Assembly: GCF_044755465.1 (NCBI RefSeq)
Contig: NZ_JBIVRB010000013.1
Location: 1-64,000, forward strand
Origin: Peterkaempfera sp044755465
GTDB taxonomy: Bacteria > Actinomycetota > Actinomycetes > Streptomycetales > Streptomycetaceae
DNA: 64,000 nt
Reading direction: 5' to 3'
A program made the position numbers and the translations under genes. Positions 39,897-48,840 of this stretch are shown one piece after another. Each line of letters starts with the position of its first letter. Position 1 is the first letter of the stretch. The notes under the pieces were generated by a model, which saw only the letters and a program-made list of their open reading frames with translations, was not told the origin of the DNA and ran no database searches.

Positions 39897-40645
39897 CCGA
39901 AGCAGCGGAGGCCGGGGGCGGCGGCAGAGGCGCCCGGGTGGAGGAGCCCGCCGAGCCGGCCGCCGCGCGGGCGGCCGGGGAGGCCCTGGCCGAGCAGCAC
40001 GGCACCCCCGGGCCCGCCCCGGAGCCGGCAGCCGCCCCGGAGGGCGGCCCGGCGGTGCAGCGCGCCGAGCCGCCACCGGGCATCTGGAACATCGCCAACA
40101 TGCTCACCATGCTGCGGCTGCTGCTGGTGCCGGTCTTCGTCAGCCTGCTCTTCGCGGCGGGCGGCCATGACCCCAAGTGGCGGTCGGTGGCCTGGGCGTC
40201 CTTCGCCATCGCCATGATCACCGACCTCTTCGACGGGGAGCTGGCCCGCCGCAAGGGCCTGGTGACCGATTTCGGCAAGCTGGTGGACCCGATCGCGGAC
40301 AAGGCGATCATGGGTTCCGCGCTGATCGGCCTCTCGGTGCTGGGCGACCTGCCGTGGTTCGTCACGGTGGTGATCCTCGCCCGCGAGCTGGGCATCACCC
40401 TGATGCGGTTCTGGGTGATCAGGCACGGGGTGATCCCGGCCAGCCGGGGCGGCAAGCTGAAGACCCTCACCCAGGGCATCGCGGTCGGCATGTACGTGCT
40501 GGCGCTCACCGGATGGCTGGCGACCGCCCGAGCGGTCCTGATGGGCGCGGCGGTGCTGCTCACGCTGGGTACCGGCCTGGACTACATCCGCCAGGCGGTG
40601 CAGCTGCGCCGGGCCGGGCTGGCCCGGCCCCGCGCGGAGGCGTGA
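39893..40645 (+). CDS. pgsA: CDP-diacylglycerol-glycerol-3-phosphate 3-phosphatidyltransferase
   Basis: The 250-residue membrane protein makes phosphatidylglycerol phosphate. It has a perfect CDP-alcohol phosphotransferase motif (D-x2-D-G-x2-A-R-x8-G-x3-D-x3-D) starting at DLFDGELARRKG, ~residue 110. The first ~60 residues are Ala/Glu/Pro-rich and probably disordered; about five membrane segments follow, beginning WNIANMLTMLRLLLVPVFV. GTG 39893 overlaps the rimO stop. cinA starts two bases after its stop. Confidence 0.92.
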   Translation: MTEAAEAGGGGRGARVEEPAEPAAARAAGEALAEQHGTPGPAPEPAAAPEGGPAVQRAEPPPGIWNIANMLTMLRLLLVPVFVSLLFAAGGHDPKWRSVAWASFAIAMITDLFDGELARRKGLVTDFGKLVDPIADKAIMGSALIGLSVLGDLPWFVTVVILARELGITLMRFWVIRHGVIPASRGGKLKTLTQGIAVGMYVLALTGWLATARAVLMGAAVLLTLGTGLDYIRQAVQLRRAGLARPRAEA

Positions 40646-40647
40646 GC

Positions 40648-41214
40648 ATGACCACCTCCGGAGCACCCGAGAGCGGCGCGGCCCCCGGCCTCGCCCGGCA
40701 GCTGCACGCCGCGCTGCGGGCGGCGGGCAGCACGGTCGCCGCCGCCGAGTCCCTCACCGGCGGCCTGCTGGCCGCCGAGCTGGTGGACGCCCCCGGTGCC
40801 TCCGCCACCTTCCGGGGCTCGGTGACCGCCTACGCCACCGACCTCAAGGCGTCGGTGCTGGGAGTGGACGCCGAGCTGCTGGCCGCCGAGGGCGCCGTAC
40901 ACCCGGAGGTGGCGCGGCAGATGGCGGAGGGCGTACGGCGTCTGATGGGCGCCGTCTACGGAGTCGCCACCACCGGCGTAGCCGGACCCGAGCCGCAGGA
41001 CGGGAAGCCGGTCGGCACGGTGCATGTCGCCGTCGCCGGTCCGGAGGGAACTGCGGTCTCTTCGCCCCGGCTGTCGGGGGAGCGTGCCACAATCCGACGC
41101 AAGGCGGTGACGGCCGCGCTTGAGCTGCTCCGCGACCAGCTGCGGCCGTCCGCCCAGGGCGGAGCCCGAGCGGGTTCCGGCGGCCCCGCCGCCGGGCAGA
41201 AGCCAGGTAGTTGA
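40648..41214 (+). CDS. cinA: CinA-family nicotinamide-nucleotide amidohydrolase (PncC)
   Basis: The 188-residue protein is the stand-alone C-terminal CinA domain, with VAAAESLTGGLLAAELVD, FRGSVTAYATDLKASVLGV, GVATTGVAGPEPQDGKPVGT and VHVAV. It deamidates nicotinamide mononucleotide in NAD recycling. It lies in the rimO-pgsA-cinA operon and is followed by a hairpin and then clgR. The name cinA is traditional in this gene order; recA is 11 kb away here rather than adjacent. Confidence 0.92.
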   Translation: MTTSGAPESGAAPGLARQLHAALRAAGSTVAAAESLTGGLLAAELVDAPGASATFRGSVTAYATDLKASVLGVDAELLAAEGAVHPEVARQMAEGVRRLMGAVYGVATTGVAGPEPQDGKPVGTVHVAVAGPEGTAVSSPRLSGERATIRRKAVTAALELLRDQLRPSAQGGARAGSGGPAAGQKPGS

Positions 41215-41224
41215 GACCACCGGT

Positions 41225-41252
41225 CGGTACGGGCAGCGGCCCGTCCGTACCG
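41225..41252 (+). terminator. Hairpin after cinA
   Basis: CGGTACGG pairs with CCGTACCG, with an inner GGGC/GCCC pair. It lies 10 bases after the cinA stop. There is no T-run. It may reduce read-through into clgR. Confidence 0.6.
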
Positions 41253-41380
41253 GAATTACTCGGGAGGGGCCATGCGTACAGCCGAGAGTGAACACGACCA
41301 TGGTCCCCGCACGTGAAGCGGGCAAGGCGGTACGGTGGGGGCGTGACGTCTCGATCCGCGGTCCGAGGAGGGAGCCACCG

Positions 41381-41743
41381 ATGATCCTGCTCCGTCGCCT
41401 ACTGGGTGACGTGCTGCGTCGGCAGCGCCAGCGTCAGGGCCGTACCCTCCGTGAGGTTTCCGCTGCGGCACGGGTGTCGCTCGGGTATCTCTCCGAGGTC
41501 GAGCGGGGACAGAAGGAGGCATCCTCCGAGCTGCTCTCCGCCATCTGCGACGCGCTGGACGTCCGCATGTCGGAGGTCATGCGCGAGGTGAGCGACGAAT
41601 TGTCGCTCGCGGAGCTGGCCGCCGGCGAGCCGGTGCGGCCGGTGCTGGAGCCCGTACCGGTCCCAGGCCCCGCCGCCGACCGGATGAGCTCCATCACGCA
41701 GAAGACCGCCCAGACCGCCGCCGTCGACGTGGTCGCCGCCTGA
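41381..41743 (+). CDS. clgR: ClgR-type XRE transcriptional activator
   Basis: The 120-residue protein has an N-terminal helix-turn-helix (TLREVSAAARVSLGYLSEVE, ~24-43; KEASSELLSAICDALDVRMS). This matches ClgR, which activates clp protease and other stress genes in actinobacteria. The protein ends in Val-Ala-Ala. In S. lividans ClgR, C-terminal alanines are reported to be needed for ClpP degradation, so the same feedback is likely here. GAGGAGGGAGCC precedes ATG 41381. I could not find a clear ClgR box upstream. Confidence 0.92.
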   Translation: MILLRRLLGDVLRRQRQRQGRTLREVSAAARVSLGYLSEVERGQKEASSELLSAICDALDVRMSEVMREVSDELSLAELAAGEPVRPVLEPVPVPGPAADRMSSITQKTAQTAAVDVVAA

Positions 41744-41789
41744 CAGCGGTCCGCTGACGCCCCGGGGGCATCCCCCGTGGGCGATGGCG

Positions 41790-41811
41790 CGGCGCCCCCG
41801 GAGGGGCGCCG
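41790..41811 (+). terminator. Hairpin after clgR
   Basis: CGGCGCCCC pairs perfectly with GGGGCGCCG over a CGGA tetraloop. A smaller GGGGG-CAT-CCCCC hairpin precedes it (41764-41776). Together they form the likely clgR terminator. Confidence 0.7.
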
Positions 41812-41960
41812 AAACGCGGGCCTCGGGCCCGAATGCTCCCCGGGTTCGTGGGCAGAAGCCCTCCTGCCGCGCCGGAGCCAGCTGCTCCGACCGGCGCGAT
41901 CGAATCCCCGGTTGTGCCCGGGGCGGCGGGCGCCGCTCGGGCGGGAGGAGCTTTCCAGAG
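41812..41960 (+). promoter_or_regulatory. Structured leader of dps
   Basis: The ~150 bases before dps can fold into successive hairpins: GGCAG/CTGCC (41851-41868), CGCGCCGG/CCGGCGCG (41868-41898) enclosing GGAG/CTCC, and paired CCCCGG/CCGGGG stretches up to ~41925. Then comes GGGAGGAGC and the start codon. The order looks too regular for chance even at this GC content, but I do not recognise a known riboswitch or RNA class. Confidence 0.45.
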
Positions 41961-42434
41961 ATGACCGTCGTCAAGAGCCCGCTCTCCGACAGCGACCAGC
42001 GAGTCACCGGCAATGCGCTGCAGAGCGCCCTGGTGGACCTGCTCGACCTCTCGCTGGTCGCCAAGCAGGCGCACTGGAACCTGATCGGTCCGCGCTTCCG
42101 CTCCGTCCACCTCCAGCTCGACGAGGTCGTCAGCAACGCGCGGGCCTATGCCGACACGGTGGCCGAGCGCGCCTCGGCCCTCGGCATCAACCCGGACGGC
42201 CGGGCCGCCACCGTCGCCAAGACCAGCGGCCTGCCGGACTTCCCCTCCGGGTGGGTGCGGGACACCGAGGTGATCGAGGCCCTGGTCGCCTCGTTCGCGG
42301 CGGTGATCGACCGGATGCGGGAGCGGGTCGCGGCCACCGAGCGGCCCGACCCGGTCACCCAGGACCTCTTCATCGGCATCACCGCCGAGCTGGAGAAGGA
42401 AGCCTGGATGTTCCAGGCGGAGAACGCGCGCTGA
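41961..42434 (+). CDS. dps: Dps family DNA-protection/ferritin-like protein
   Basis: The 157-residue protein forms a four-helix bundle of the Dps family. Ferroxidase ligands are visible in KQAHWNLIGPRF (His near residue 36) and LDEVVSNARAYADTVAER (Asp/Glu). ELEKEAWMFQAE ends the protein. Dps dodecamers store iron and shield DNA in stress and stationary phase. No long tail is seen, so DNA binding may be weak. The gene follows clgR after terminator-like hairpins and a structured leader. Confidence 0.93.
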   Translation: MTVVKSPLSDSDQRVTGNALQSALVDLLDLSLVAKQAHWNLIGPRFRSVHLQLDEVVSNARAYADTVAERASALGINPDGRAATVAKTSGLPDFPSGWVRDTEVIEALVASFAAVIDRMRERVAATERPDPVTQDLFIGITAELEKEAWMFQAENAR

Positions 42435-42580
42435 CCCCGCCGACGGCGGCCGCACCGGGCCGGGTGCGGCCGCCGTCGTGTGTGCGCTGCTGGTGATCCG
42501 TGCTCTGTCCCGCTCCCGTGCCCTCCGCTCCGGTGTTTCCTCGCTCCGGTGTCCCCGTGGAGGCCGAAGGAGGTGGTTCG

Positions 42581-42961
42581 ATGTGTCCGGTCCCGATATC
42601 CCGCCTGGTCTCGTCATCCCGTCCGGTCCCGTTGCTGCGTACCTGGGGCCGCAGGGCCGTGCGGGGACTGCTCGCGGCTCCACCCCGGCGCTCCCCGGCG
42701 GCGTGGGCGGTCGCGGCCCTGCTGTCCGCGCTCGGCTGGTGCGCGCTGCTGGCGGGGGTCGTCCGCCCCGCCGGGGTGGCCCTGACGGCCGCGGTGGTCG
42801 CGGTCGGCGGCTGGACGCTGAGCCTGCTGCCCGTCCACTGCGACCCGAAGCGCACCGCACCGGCCCGGCGGGCGGGCGGCGCACCGCTCAACGGCTCGGA
42901 CGCGCCGCCCTGGACGCCGTCGGAGCCGGACCCCGCTGGCAGTGCGGACACCAGTAGCTGA
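42581..42961 (+). CDS. Small membrane protein of unknown function
   Basis: The 126-residue frame opens with ATG after an excellent AAGGAGGTGG ribosome site. The middle has two hydrophobic stretches (AWAVAALLSALGWCALLAGV and VALTAAVVAVGGWTLSLLPV). The last ~40 residues are polar and Pro-rich. Its final 74 bases overlap the 3' end of the convergent nei gene. I do not recognise the family. The strong ribosome site and paired helices argue that it is real. Confidence 0.6.
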   Translation: MCPVPISRLVSSSRPVPLLRTWGRRAVRGLLAAPPRRSPAAWAVAALLSALGWCALLAGVVRPAGVALTAAVVAVGGWTLSLLPVHCDPKRTAPARRAGGAPLNGSDAPPWTPSEPDPAGSADTSS

Positions 42962-43712
42962 TCCGCTCCAGCGACGGGTCGGACCGCTCGGCGACGGCGA
43001 TCGGGGTGCCGCAGCGCAGGCAGGGCCGGTCGGCCCGGCCGTAGACCCAGTGCCGGCGGCCGGGGCGGGTGTCACCGGTGGTGACGTGGCCGTGGCGCAG
43101 CTTGTTGGCGTCCAGCGCGCGGTGGGCGAGGTCCACCAGCCGCTCGGGGTGCGGGACCTCGGCCGTCGGCGTCCAGGGGGTCACGCCGCGCAGGAAGCAC
43201 AGTTCACAGCGGTAGACATTGCCCAGACCGGCCAGGTTGCGCTGGTCCAGCAGGGCGTCGCCCACCGGGCGGTCGGGCTGGGCCAGCAGGCGGCGCAGGG
43301 CTTCCTCCGGGTCCCAGTCCGGGCCGAGCAGGTCGGGGCCGAGATGGCCGACGGCGCGCTGCTCCTCGGCGGTGGGCAGCAGCTCCAGCACCGGGAGGCG
43401 GTAGCCGACGGCGGTGCTCTCCGCGTTGCCGAGGACGGCCCGTACCTGCCAGTCGGGGGCGGTGGTCCAGCGGGCCCCGGCCCGGTGGATCTGCCAGCGG
43501 CCGTCCATCCGCAGATGGGTGTGCAGGGTCCAGCCGCCCTCGATCCGGATCAGCAGGTGCTTGCCCCGGGGGACGACCTCGGTCACCCGGCGGCCGACCA
43601 GGTCCACGGTCGCCAACCGGGGCACTCGCAGATCCGTCACGGTCAGTACCCGGCCCGCGAGCGCCTCGCGGAGCCGGGCGGCGGCCAGGTACACGGTGTC
43701 ACCTTCGGGCAC
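42888..43712 (-). CDS. nei: Fpg/Nei family DNA glycosylase (endonuclease VIII-like)
   Basis: The 274-residue protein has a GTG start followed by PEGDTV, so the mature N-terminus is the catalytic Pro-Glu of Fpg/Nei enzymes. Further features are KHLLIRIEGGWTLHTHLRMD, the helix-two-turn-helix LLDQRNLAGLGNVYRCE and the C-terminal zinc finger CLRCGTP...CPHCQ. It removes oxidised pyrimidines or purines and nicks the abasic site. PEGDTV indicates the Nei branch. Its 3' end overlaps a convergent membrane-protein gene by 74 bases. Confidence 0.92.
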   Translation of the reverse strand: MPEGDTVYLAAARLREALAGRVLTVTDLRVPRLATVDLVGRRVTEVVPRGKHLLIRIEGGWTLHTHLRMDGRWQIHRAGARWTTAPDWQVRAVLGNAESTAVGYRLPVLELLPTAEEQRAVGHLGPDLLGPDWDPEEALRRLLAQPDRPVGDALLDQRNLAGLGNVYRCELCFLRGVTPWTPTAEVPHPERLVDLAHRALDANKLRHGHVTTGDTRPGRRHWVYGRADRPCLRCGTPIAVAERSDPSLERISYWCPHCQRGPAPTASRAARPSR

Positions 43713-43880
43713 GGCTCCATGATGCCTCGGCCGGGGCATCAGGGGTGGTGACTGTGCACGGGCCGCCCGTCAGGGGGGTGGGGAGCCGCCCACCATGCAG
43801 CTTCGTGGAGCGCAGCACGTGTGGAACATCCCCGCCTGGGGTGGGGGGAGCTGTCCGGGTGAGTGTGCACGTCGATGGTG

Positions 43881-43924
43881 GGTTGTTCGCGCGGTTCCTC
43901 GCGCCCCTGGAGCCCCGGCGGGGG
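43881..43924. repeat. Streptomyces dispersed GC-hairpin element
   Basis: The sequence around TTCGCGCGGTTCCTCGCGCC followed by CCTGGAGCCCCGGCGGGG resembles a short element I recall as scattered in Streptomyces intergenic regions (a CGCGCAGTTCC...GCGCCCCTG core). It sits directly after the lhr stop and may help end transcription. Only one copy is seen here. Confidence 0.5.
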
Positions 43925-46900
43925 TCAGGCGCGGAGGCGTAGGCCGCGGGGGGTGGGGTGGAAGCCGGCCGCTTCGAGGGCGCGGCCGAGGGGGGAGGTG
44001 AGGGCGGCCTCGCCGTTGGCCCGCTCGACGGTGACCTTGCCCAGGGCGCCCTCACGGACCGCCAGCGCCAGGGCGTCGGTGGCCCGTTGCAGCTGCTCCG
44101 GCTCGTCCGCCCAGGCCAGCAGCGACTTGCCGCCCCGCTCCACGTACAGCGCCAGCGCACCGTCCACCAGGACGACCAGCGCGCCCGCCTTCCGGCCGGG
44201 CTTGTGGGCCGGCCGGCCGGCCTCCGGGCCCGGCGGATCGGGCCACGGCAGTGCCGCCCCATAGGCGTTGGCCGGGTCGGCGGCGGCCAGTACCAGCGCC
44301 CGTGACCGCCCGTCAGCCGCACCGCTCCAGCCGTCCGACCCGGCCGACGCCGACCGCTCCAGCGAGCTGTTGACGGCCCGTAGCCGGTCCACCGCGCCGT
44401 CGGTGGCGAACTGGGCGGCGCCCAGGCCGTCCACCACGTACCCCCGGCGGGCGCGGCCGTTCTCCTCGAAGGCGGAGAGCACCCGGTAGGCCGCCGCGAA
44501 GCCGCCCGGCACCCGCTCGGCGGCCACCGCGCCCCGGGTGACCACGCCGTGCCGGTCGAGCAGCGCCTGGGCGACGGCGGTGGCCCGCAGCGTGGCGTCG
44601 GCCGCCCGCTCGGGGAGCAGCGCCCAGCGCCCGGCGGTGGTGGGTGGCCCGGTGCGCGAGGTGCGCCCGGCGTGGCCGCCGAGGCCCCGGCCCGCGCCGC
44701 CGATCCGGCCGCGCGGGGTGGCCCGGGGCGCCCGGTGCGCGGTGGCGCCCGCCGTACGGCCGGAGCCGAGCAGGGCCCGCATCGGGCCCAGGGTGTCATT
44801 GGTGACGTACCCGGCCCAGGCGAGGTCCCACAGTGCGTCCGCCAGGTCCGGATCGGACGGCGGCGGAGCGCCCCCGGCGGTCGCGGCGGCGGTGGCCCGG
44901 TCCGCGAGCTGGCGGAAGAACAGGCCGTAGCCGCCCGCCAGCGCCTCCAGCAGGGCGCGGTGGACGGGGGTGCCCTCCAGCGGCTGCGGGGCGGGGAGCA
45001 GCAGCTGGGCGGTGTCCGCGAGGTGCAGCGAGAGCCAGCCGTCCTTGCCGGGCAGCGCGCCGGCGCCGGACCAGACGACCTCGCCGGCGGCGGTGAGCTC
45101 GTCCAGCATGGCGGGGGAGTAGTCGATCATCCTGGCCGGGAGCACCAGCTTCTCCAGGGCGGAGGCGGGCACCGGGGCGCCCTGCAACTGCTCCACGGCG
45201 CGGACCAGCCCGTCGAGGCCGCGCAGCCGCCCGGCACCGATGTGCTGCCACTGCGGCAGGAAGGCGGCGAGGGCGCGCGGCGGCACCGGTTCGACCTCGT
45301 GGCGCAGCGCGGCCAGCGAGCGCCGCCGCAGCCGCCGCAGCACCTCGCTGTCGCACCACTCGCTGCCGCTGCCGCCGGGCCGGAACTCGCCCTGCGCGAT
45401 CCGCCCGGTGGCGGCGAGGCGGTGCAGCGTGCCGGTGACCACGGCGGTGCCCAGGCCGTGGCGGGCGGCGGCGTCGGCCGCCGTGAACGGGCCGTGGGTG
45501 CGGGCGTGCCGGGCCAGCAGGTCACCGAGCGGGTCCTTGACCGGTTCGGTGAACGCCTCGGGGATGCCCACCGGCAGCGGGGTGCCCAGTGCGTCGCGCA
45601 GCCGCCCGGCGTCCTCGATCGCGGCCCAGCGCTCCTCGCCGGCGATCCGCACCCGGATGGCGCGCCGGGCCGTCTCCAGCCCGGGTGCCCAGTCGGCCTC
45701 GGCGCCGCGCGCGGCCAGCTCGGCGGTGCTGAGCGGGCCCAGCAGCCGCAGTGCGTCCGCCACGCCCTCGGCGTCCCTGATCCGGCGGTCCGGGGTGAGC
45801 CGTTGCAGCTCCGCCTCCAGCTCCGCGAGGACGCCCGGGTCCAGCAGTTCGCGCAGCTCGGCCTGGCCGAGCAGTTCCGCGAGCAGCCGGGAGTCCAGCG
45901 AGAGGGCGGAGGCCCGCCGCTCGGCCAGCGGGGAGTCCCCCTCGTACAGGAACTGGGCGACATAGCCGAACAGCAGCGAGCGGGCGAACGGGGAGGGCTC
46001 GGGGGTGGTGACCTCGACCAGCCGGACCTTGCGGGTCTCGATGTCGCGCATCAGCTCGACCAGACCGGGCACGTCGAAGACATCCTGGAGGCACTCGCGG
46101 ACCGCCTCCAGCACGATCGGGAAGGAGCCGAACTCCGAGGCCACCTGGAGCAGCTGGGAGGCACGCTGCCGCTGCTGCCACAGGGGGGTGCGGCGGCCGG
46201 GGCTGCGGCGCGGCAGCAGCAGGGCGCGGGCGGCGCACTCGCGGAACCGGGAGGCGAACAGCGCCGAGCCGCCGACCTGGTCGGTGACCAGCTGCTCCAC
46301 CTCGGCCGGGTCGAAGACGGCGGCGTCCGCGCCGAGCGGTGCCTCGTCGGCGGCGGATGCCGGGGCGGCGGGCTGCTGTGCGGCGAACGGGTCGGGGAAC
46401 GGGTCGGGGAAGCCGTCCGGGCCGTCGGCCGGGAAGTCCAGCAGGTCCGCGTCGGGCAGCCGCAGCACGATGCCGTCGTCGGCGTGCATCACCTGCGCGT
46501 CGAGCCCGTACCGCTCCCGCAGCCGGGCACCGAGCGCCAGCGCCCAGGGGGCGTGCACCTGGGCGCCGAACGGCGAGTGCACGGCGACCCGCCAGTCGCC
46601 CAGCTCGTCGCGGAACCGCTCCACAACCACCGTGCGGTCGTCGGGGACATGGCCGCACGCCTGGCGCTGCTCGGTGAGGTACGCCAGCACATTGGCCGCC
46701 GCCCAGTCGTCCAGCCCGGCGGCGGCCAGCCGGGCGCGGGCGGCCTCCGGCGCCAGGCCGCCGATCTCGCGGACGAAGGCGCCGACCGCGCGGCCCAGCT
46801 CCAGCGGGCGGCCGAGCGCGTCGCCGTGCCAGAACGGCAGCTTGCCCGGCACCCCGGGGGCGGGGGAGACCAGCACCCGGTCATGGGTGATGTCCTCGAT

Positions 46901-48688
46901 CCGCCAGGAGGTGGTGCCCAGGGTGAAGACGTCACCGACCCGGGACTCGTAGACCATCTCCTCGTCCAGCTCCCCGACCCGGCCGCCGCCCTTCTTGGGG
47001 TCGGCGCCGACCAGGAAGACCCCGAACAGCCCCCGGTCGGGGATGGTGCCGCCGGAGGTGACCGCGAGCCGCTGCGCGCCGGGGCGGCCGGTGACGGTGC
47101 CGGCCACCCGGTCCCAGACCAGCCGGGGCCGCAGCTCGGCGAAGGCGTCGGAGGGATAGCGCCCGGCGAGCATGTCCAGCACCGCCTCGTACGCCGACTG
47201 CGGCAGCGCGGCGAACGGGGCGGCGCGGCGGACCAGGGTCAGCAGCTCGTCGACGTCCCAGGTGTCCATGGCGGTGATGGCGACGATCTGCTGGGCGAGG
47301 ACGTCCAGCGGGTTCTTCGGGATGCGCAGCGACTCGATCCGGCCGTCGCGCATCCGCTCGGTCACCACGGCGGCCTGCACCAGGTCGCCCCGGTACTTGG
47401 GGAAGACCACCCCGGTGGAGACCGCCCCCACCTGGTGCCCGGCGCGGCCGACCCGCTGGAGGCCGGAGGCCACCGAGGGGGGCGACTCGACCTGGACGAC
47501 CAGGTCGACGGCGCCCATGTCGATGCCCAGCTCCAGGCTGGAGGTGGCGACCACGGCGGGCAGCAGACCGGCCTTGAGCTGCTCCTCGACCACGGCCCGC
47601 TGCTCCTTGGAGACCGAGCCGTGGTGGGCGCGGGCGAGCACCGGCGGCGCCCCCCGGTCGCTGCCCGCCTGCGCCATGAGGGCGGCCGGGGAGTGCGATT
47701 CCGGCAGCGGCTCGCCGGTGGCGCGCTCATGGGCGATCTCGTTGAGCCGGTTGCACAGCCGCTCCGCGAGGCGCCGGGAGTTGGCGAAGACGATGGTGGA
47801 GCGGTGCGCCTGGACCAGGTCGGTGATCCGCTCCTCGACGTGCGGCCAGATGGACGCCTCCCCGGCCGGGCTGCCGGCCTCGCCGTCCGGGGTGCCCGGC
47901 CGGCCGGGCCGGCCGCCGGACAGCTCGCCCAGGTCGGCCACCGGGACGACCACCGACAGGTCGAACTCCTTGGCGGACGGCGGCTGGACCACGGTGACCT
48001 TGCGCTGCGGGCTGAGGAAGCGGGCGACCTCGTCCACCGGCCGTACGGTCGCGGAGAGCCCGATCCGCCGGGCGGGCCGGTCCAGCAGCTGGTCGAGCCG
48101 CTCCAGGGTGAGGGTGAGGTGGGCGCCGCGCTTGGTGCCGGCGACCGCGTGCACCTCGTCCAGGATCACCGTCTCCACGCCGCGCAGCGCCTCGCGGGCG
48201 GCGGAGGTGACCAGCAGGAAGAGCGACTCGGGGGTGGTGATCAGGATGTCCGGCGGGTGGGTGGCGAAGCGGCGGCGCTCGGCGGCGGGGGTGTCGCCGG
48301 AGCGGATGCCCACCTGGACCTCCGGCTCGGGCAGCCCGAGCCGTACCGAGGTCTGCCGCAGGCCGGTCAGCGGGGCGCGCAGATTGCGCTCCACGTCGAC
48401 GGCCAGGGCCTTGAGCGGTGAGACGTAGAGCACCCGGCAGCGCCGCCGGGGCTCGGCGGGCGGCGGCACGGTGGCGAGCCGGTCCAGCGAGGCGAGGAAG
48501 GCGGCCAGGGTCTTGCCGGAGCCGGTGGGCGCGACCACCAGGACGTCGGAGCCCTCGCCGATGGCCTGCCAGGCGCCCGCCTGGGCGGCGGTGGGCGCGT
48601 GGAAGGCACCGCTGAACCAGGACCGGGTCGCGGGGGAGAAGCCGGCGAGCGGATCGCCGGGCTGCCGGTCGGGGGTGCGTGGTGCCAT
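43925..48688 (-). CDS. lhr: Lhr-like superfamily 2 helicase
   Basis: The 1587-residue protein is a long ATP-dependent DNA helicase. The N-terminal ~550 residues form two RecA-like domains: SWFSGAFHAPTAAQ, Walker A APTGSGKT, motif II DEVH, IVFANSRRLAERL, and QRVGRAGHQ (motif VI). They are followed by the winged-helix and Lhr-core domains. The extra ~650-residue C-terminal region is typical of full-length bacterial Lhr, implicated in repair of crosslinks. ATG 48688 fits; the ~80 residues upstream in frame are low-complexity. No ligand or partner is visible. The nei gene next door is read in the same direction. Confidence 0.93.
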   Translation of the reverse strand: MAPRTPDRQPGDPLAGFSPATRSWFSGAFHAPTAAQAGAWQAIGEGSDVLVVAPTGSGKTLAAFLASLDRLATVPPPAEPRRRCRVLYVSPLKALAVDVERNLRAPLTGLRQTSVRLGLPEPEVQVGIRSGDTPAAERRRFATHPPDILITTPESLFLLVTSAAREALRGVETVILDEVHAVAGTKRGAHLTLTLERLDQLLDRPARRIGLSATVRPVDEVARFLSPQRKVTVVQPPSAKEFDLSVVVPVADLGELSGGRPGRPGTPDGEAGSPAGEASIWPHVEERITDLVQAHRSTIVFANSRRLAERLCNRLNEIAHERATGEPLPESHSPAALMAQAGSDRGAPPVLARAHHGSVSKEQRAVVEEQLKAGLLPAVVATSSLELGIDMGAVDLVVQVESPPSVASGLQRVGRAGHQVGAVSTGVVFPKYRGDLVQAAVVTERMRDGRIESLRIPKNPLDVLAQQIVAITAMDTWDVDELLTLVRRAAPFAALPQSAYEAVLDMLAGRYPSDAFAELRPRLVWDRVAGTVTGRPGAQRLAVTSGGTIPDRGLFGVFLVGADPKKGGGRVGELDEEMVYESRVGDVFTLGTTSWRIEDITHDRVLVSPAPGVPGKLPFWHGDALGRPLELGRAVGAFVREIGGLAPEAARARLAAAGLDDWAAANVLAYLTEQRQACGHVPDDRTVVVERFRDELGDWRVAVHSPFGAQVHAPWALALGARLRERYGLDAQVMHADDGIVLRLPDADLLDFPADGPDGFPDPFPDPFAAQQPAAPASAADEAPLGADAAVFDPAEVEQLVTDQVGGSALFASRFRECAARALLLPRRSPGRRTPLWQQRQRASQLLQVASEFGSFPIVLEAVRECLQDVFDVPGLVELMRDIETRKVRLVEVTTPEPSPFARSLLFGYVAQFLYEGDSPLAERRASALSLDSRLLAELLGQAELRELLDPGVLAELEAELQRLTPDRRIRDAEGVADALRLLGPLSTAELAARGAEADWAPGLETARRAIRVRIAGEERWAAIEDAGRLRDALGTPLPVGIPEAFTEPVKDPLGDLLARHARTHGPFTAADAAARHGLGTAVVTGTLHRLAATGRIAQGEFRPGGSGSEWCDSEVLRRLRRRSLAALRHEVEPVPPRALAAFLPQWQHIGAGRLRGLDGLVRAVEQLQGAPVPASALEKLVLPARMIDYSPAMLDELTAAGEVVWSGAGALPGKDGWLSLHLADTAQLLLPAPQPLEGTPVHRALLEALAGGYGLFFRQLADRATAAATAGGAPPPSDPDLADALWDLAWAGYVTNDTLGPMRALLGSGRTAGATAHRAPRATPRGRIGGAGRGLGGHAGRTSRTGPPTTAGRWALLPERAADATLRATAVAQALLDRHGVVTRGAVAAERVPGGFAAAYRVLSAFEENGRARRGYVVDGLGAAQFATDGAVDRLRAVNSSLERSASAGSDGWSGAADGRSRALVLAAADPANAYGAALPWPDPPGPEAGRPAHKPGRKAGALVVLVDGALALYVERGGKSLLAWADEPEQLQRATDALALAVREGALGKVTVERANGEAALTSPLGRALEAAGFHPTPRGLRLRA

Positions 48689-48840
48689 GACCCCATGGTG
48701 CCGCGCCGCACTGACAGCGGGCGTGGCGGCAGGGGTCCCGCATCCGGTGCAGTAGATCAGGGCATACCGACCTATCCGCTCATATCGTATGAAGACCCCC
48801 TGTGGTCTCCCGCAGGTGCCCGGCGATGGGTGGAGGCGCG

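Noticed and set aside
41812..41930. tRNA-like look of the dps leader (GATCGAATCC resembles a T-loop)
   Set aside because: No consistent acceptor, D and anticodon stems can be drawn together, and no CCA end; a cloverleaf is not supported.
44549..48421. Plus-strand frame of ~1290 codons opposite lhr
   Set aside because: Shadow of lhr: Gly/Arg/Gln-rich and domainless, and the minus frame has all helicase motifs.
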